Assembly: GCA_029959085.1 (NCBI GenBank)
Contig: JARWIR010000008.1
Location: 744,001-808,000, forward strand
From: Nemophila menziesii
Lineage: Eukaryota; Streptophyta; Magnoliopsida; Boraginales; Hydrophyllaceae
DNA length: 64,000 bases
Direction of reading: 5' to 3'
Shown: piece by piece, positions 60,481 to 64,000 of the stretch
How the letters are laid out: the number at the start of each line of letters is the position of its first letter
Numbering within the stretch: the first letter of the stretch is position 1
The notes under the pieces: generated by a model
Database searches by the model: none
The model's input: only the letters and a program-made list of their open reading frames with translations
Told to the model about the DNA's origin: nothing
Position numbers and translations under genes: made by a program

Positions 60481-61902
60481 CTCCACCTTGAAAAATATTT
60501 TCATCTTAGAAGGATATTCCAAATCAATCTGATTTGTCATATCATCAAAGGTTTTCAAATACTAAAGTGTGCTCAATATATCCACTTTTTTCATTTTTTC
60601 TGAACTTGGGTGGTATGATATCGAAAAAACCCCAATATAGATTTCTTCCAGATCTGTATGCATAAGTATAACATCTCGTATTTTAACTTGCAAAAACAAA
60701 AGTCTTATATTGAAACTATCCAACAATTGTCATGATTAAGAGCAACATATCAGCACAATACCAAAAACTACAAGCTACACAAAAAAAATGGAGAAACTAA
60801 CCTCAATATGGACTTAGAACGTCGAGAAATCTTAACGAACACCTTGATCCATGCAGTCAAATGTCAAAATAGCCTTAATCAATCAATCCAACATTGACAA
60901 GTCAAAATTATTGGCACATGCCACGATAAATATATTGTATTGTGGTCGAATAGCGATATTTCAAATTTTGCAATGTAAATAACAACAAAATAATAAAGTT
61001 CTACAAGAAAACAAAGAAAATACTAAAAAATTGGATACATAGACCTTAAAGAACGGATTCCGGATGCTGGAAAACCTTCAAAATACCTCTGGTCAACTCT
61101 GATAACAAATAGGATAACTCGGAGCAACGTAATCAAAGAAAAATACGAGAAAAACTAAACGAAATTCGGAGAAACCGAATTCAAAAAGGGATCCAAGATG
61201 AAAAAAACCTCCGGTTATGTTACGCCGGGAAAAGGTCAACAACGGTCAACGATATGTGATGGCGGGCTATGGTCAGTAGCTTTAAAGATAATTCAAAATA
61301 TACAGGTATATATACTAATTAATATAATCATTAATTAGCATATATAAATATATATTATAACATAGAATTTTCATCTATGGTCTAAAATATTTAACATAAG
61401 TGGTTGCCAAAATCATTTCTCACCCACAATCATTAAGACCAATAATTAATACATATCACTTAATAAAGAAAATTTTTATTCTAATTCTTAAATTAATTTC
61501 TATTACTTAGTAAAAATATTACCATTCTCACCAAAAAAATTATATTATATTATAAATCTATATAATAAAGGAGAATAAAATCGTTTGGCCTATTAATTTT
61601 TATACAAATCCTACAAAGGCCATTATTATCACCGTTGGAATCCTTTTACCATATTAGAAATGATGCGCTTACCTTATTAAATGAGCAATTTGTTGTTATA
61701 CTCCATTTTTTGCCCCTTTTGGAAAACATGCATTGCTAGTTACATATCTGAACATGATTTTCTAGTATATGTACTTTTGAGGCACCTTTAAGTATAAACA
61801 TCTTAGTTTCTTAGTGTTGTTTTTCCTAGATTAGTTGATAGATATGGATATGGTGATCACATTTCATACCTTTATTTGAATTAAGTATTCATTTATCACA
61901 GT

Positions 61903-62080
61903 TGTTGGAGTGAGCAATTTGGTCTTACACATCATTTTTTGAATTATTTTGAAGTAAATATCATCTAGTGCAACTAATGGAGTGAGCAATTTGGTCTTAC
62001 GCTGTATCGTTTTAATTTTTTTGCAGTATATATCCATTTGGGACAACTGGGAGTGAGCAATCTGGTCTTACAGTGTTGGA
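61903..62080 (+). repeat. Short degenerate tandem repeat, unit 6 (three copies)
   Basis: Counterpart of 695-920 with one internal copy missing. This is the length change expected from slippage or unequal exchange within a short tandem array. Confidence 0.8.
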
Positions 62081-62488
62081 AGTGATGCGATGTAAATATC
62101 GATTATCTAATTTAACCATTGGAATCCTTTTACCGTATGAGAAGTTATTTTAGTGCCGGTGGTATCAATAATTGGTAGGGGCAAAGATGAGATAAATAAA
62201 CAGATAAATAAAGATAATAATAAAGGACACACCCTCTACTACCACGAGAAACCCACTACAAGTATTAAAGATTGTTGGTAAGTTTAGTTGGTAAGTAAAA
62301 GTTCGCTCGCAGGTTTTGATACGTTAGATCTACTTATGTATATAAAGAAGTGTAGGGTAATTTACTTCTCAAATAAAATACAATTAAAAGATATAATATT
62401 TATTTGGTTTTTAGATCTGGAATATAATAATGCAAATAAATAAATACTAAAAGAATGGAAATGAGAAATATAGATTAGTGTTGCGAGC

Positions 62489-63094
62489 ATGCACTTGTCC
62501 ACGGCAGTTTGTTCGTGGGACATGAAGCAGGTTGAGCTGGAGGGGCTGTCCAGGCGCGAAAAGGAGCAGTTATCGGCGATGAATGAAGACTGGAGAAGAC
62601 GGCGGGGAGGCTGGGGACCTGCTGCAGCTTCGGAGCAGCTACTGGATTCTCAAAATGGGCTTGTTGCATCTGGTGCGACAGCAATTCAAGACGGGATTGC
62701 AGGCCACCTCTCGTGTAAGGCCCATATTGAAGGCGTGGAGTGGCCATTCATCTTCATCTCCACACTTTGGGTAATTTGGATCAAACGTAACAATATCATC
62801 TTTAATGAAGTTGAGATTTTACCGCATGTGCTTGAGCTTAAGAAGGAAATTATGTCAATGGCTAATAACTCTGTACTAGATTGGGGTAAGTGCTTCGATG
62901 GGGGCATTATCGAATATATTGGTTAATTGGGTTAAGCCAAGTGATGGAGTCAAATTAAACATTGATGGAAGCTTCATTACCGAAAAAAGATGGCCGGTAT
63001 TGGTGGCATCTTGAGGGACAAGTATGGATCGTGTATGGCTGGGTTTATGGGACCTTGTTTCGTTGATTATGCATTCATTTCAGAACTTTTTGCA
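62489..63094 (+). pseudogene. LINE tail remnant, 3'-truncated, unit 6
   Basis: The upstream linker is a single open frame of 145 codons (62489-62926) that joins the GC-rich leader to the TLWVIWIKRNNIIFN stretch without a stop. This is the only copy in which they are in one frame. The RNase H part begins as usual (NIDGSFITEK), shifts frame after a lost A near 62986, and is cut off at about 63094 by the unit-6 rearrangement. The two later catalytic residues are absent. Confidence 0.8.
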
Positions 63095-63482
63095 TTAATT
63101 TGATTGATTAAATCTTGCAATTGATTAAATTGTTTAAAATTCGGCAATGGGCGTTATTATGACAGTGGACGCACGATAAAATCTTGCAATTGATTAAATT
63201 GTTTTAAATTTGTATTAATTTGATTGATTAAATGATTTCATAATGCTATGACTAAAGTGAAACCTTGAACAATACCAAATCTTCTTAGTTAAATTTGAGT
63301 TCAACAGAATAGCTTCGACATCTATAACACTATCTTTTAAATGGGAGTTGATCGGGAAGTTGAAGGTCACATAAAAAGTACACATTTTACTCTGTTGGGA
63401 GGGAAATAATTAACTAGTTATTGTAGAAACTTTATGTATATAAGGAGATATGGCTTAATTTAATGTGGATTTGCAGGAGTTT

Positions 63483-63767
63483 GTGTGGTGGAATCGACAA
63501 TCACGTTTGAGTTATATGCTTTTCATTTTAATATTAAGATGACAAAGCTATAAGGTTTCTCTACATTAAGTACTGATACAGATTCTCGAGAGTTGCAAGT
63601 GTTGGTTAAATATTGTGTGAGGTCCAAGAGTCTGTATAATAGATTAATGAGACACTGTGTAGAAAATAAGGGAACATGATATTTGAGGCAGACTATATTT
63701 ATAATGAATTCGCTACAATGCACAAAATTGACTAACATGGCAAGACTAAATTCAAAGACCAGACTAG
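63483..63767 (+). pseudogene. Second RNase H-like remnant, unit 6
   Basis: Counterpart of 4458-4737; ETDS reads DTDS here (ACTGATACAGATTCTCG). Confidence 0.5.
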
Positions 63768-64000
63768 TACAATATGAAATATTCTAGATGGCTTATAAGG
63801 AGTACTCATGGAAGAAAAGATAAGATAAACAACACCTAAAACTATATTGTAACACCCCAAGAGATCTAACAGAGACTTAGTAAAAAAATACTATGGTCTT
63901 TAAGACCTCGTACGTATGAAAAAAGAAAGAGATAAATATGAAGATTGTATGTTAAAATGAATTACTACCATATATAGGCTTCAAGCAAGGTAAGATATAA

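Larger units (their letters stand above)
53448..61205 (+). repeat. Array unit 5 (6.6-kb deletion form)
   Basis: This 7758-bp copy has an intact left end and the same 6606-bp deletion junction as unit 4 (at 58551-58553). It also lacks 379 bp present in unit 4 (junction at 56350, unit-4 positions 48252-48630). It is the best-preserved short form of the unit. Confidence 0.95.
61206..64000 (+). repeat. Array unit 6 (partial, runs off window)
   Basis: It is colinear with unit 1 to about 63094 (unit-1 position 1933). A short scrambled stretch follows to about 63200, and colinearity resumes in the unit-1 4110-5000 region up to the window end. One repeat of the short tandem array is also missing near 61990. 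Confidence 0.93.

Overview
The window is AT-rich plant nuclear DNA, most likely from a eudicot. The evidence is plant-type Ty1/copia gag and LTR pieces, L1-type LINE reverse transcriptase and RNase H domains, a plant B3 DNA-binding domain with a GT-AG intron, and Mutator-like elements with 9-bp target duplications. I see no intact cellular gene, rRNA, CRISPR array or bacterial operon, and I noticed no tRNA. Nearly everything is a broken transposable-element or gene fragment carried inside a very large tandem repeat.

Layout: six head-to-tail copies of one unit, full length about 14.2-15.0 kb, start at 1, 14956, 29144, about 47297 (5'-truncated), 53448 and 61206. Copies 1 and 2 are near full length. 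Copy 3 carries a 6.9-kb extra block (33395-40305) and is fused to copy 4 through a short microhomology near 47295. Copies 4 and 5 share one 6.6-kb internal deletion, so that shortened form arose once and was then duplicated. Copy 5 has a further 379-bp deletion. Copy 6 has a rearranged deletion and runs off the window.

Unit content, left to right on copy 1: AT-rich DNA; a short tandem repeat (695-920); the 3' coding end of a LINE with an RNase H domain (1331-2328, +); a CAC microsatellite; a Helitron-like 5' end with a duplicated module (3498-3978); a second, decayed RNase H remnant (4458-4737, +); a proline-rich putative exon (5470-5690, -); a B3-domain exon pair (6199-6507, -); a 743-bp Mutator-like non-autonomous element (7421-8163); a 192-bp foldback MITE present only in copy 1 (9172-9363); a degenerate copia gag (10457-11451, +); a possible F-box-associated fragment (12234-12386, -); a 270-bp LTR (12887-13156, -) with an adjacent polypurine tract; tandem repeats and a ~20-bp minisatellite (13207-13995); and a second LTR-like end.

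The extra block in copy 3 is a nest of older and younger insertions. It holds a LINE 3' end with a perfect 15-bp target duplication and poly(A), a LINE reverse transcriptase fragment, copia 3'-end/LTR/primer-site/gag-start pieces in tandem-element order, and an inverted copy of the Helitron-like 5' end.

The genes do not act together as a system. The interest lies in the array: how a 14-15 kb TE and gene-fragment cassette was amplified and then reshaped by microhomology deletions, and whether the captured B3 segment is transcribed. Positions in different copies were matched by eye, so small offsets are possible.
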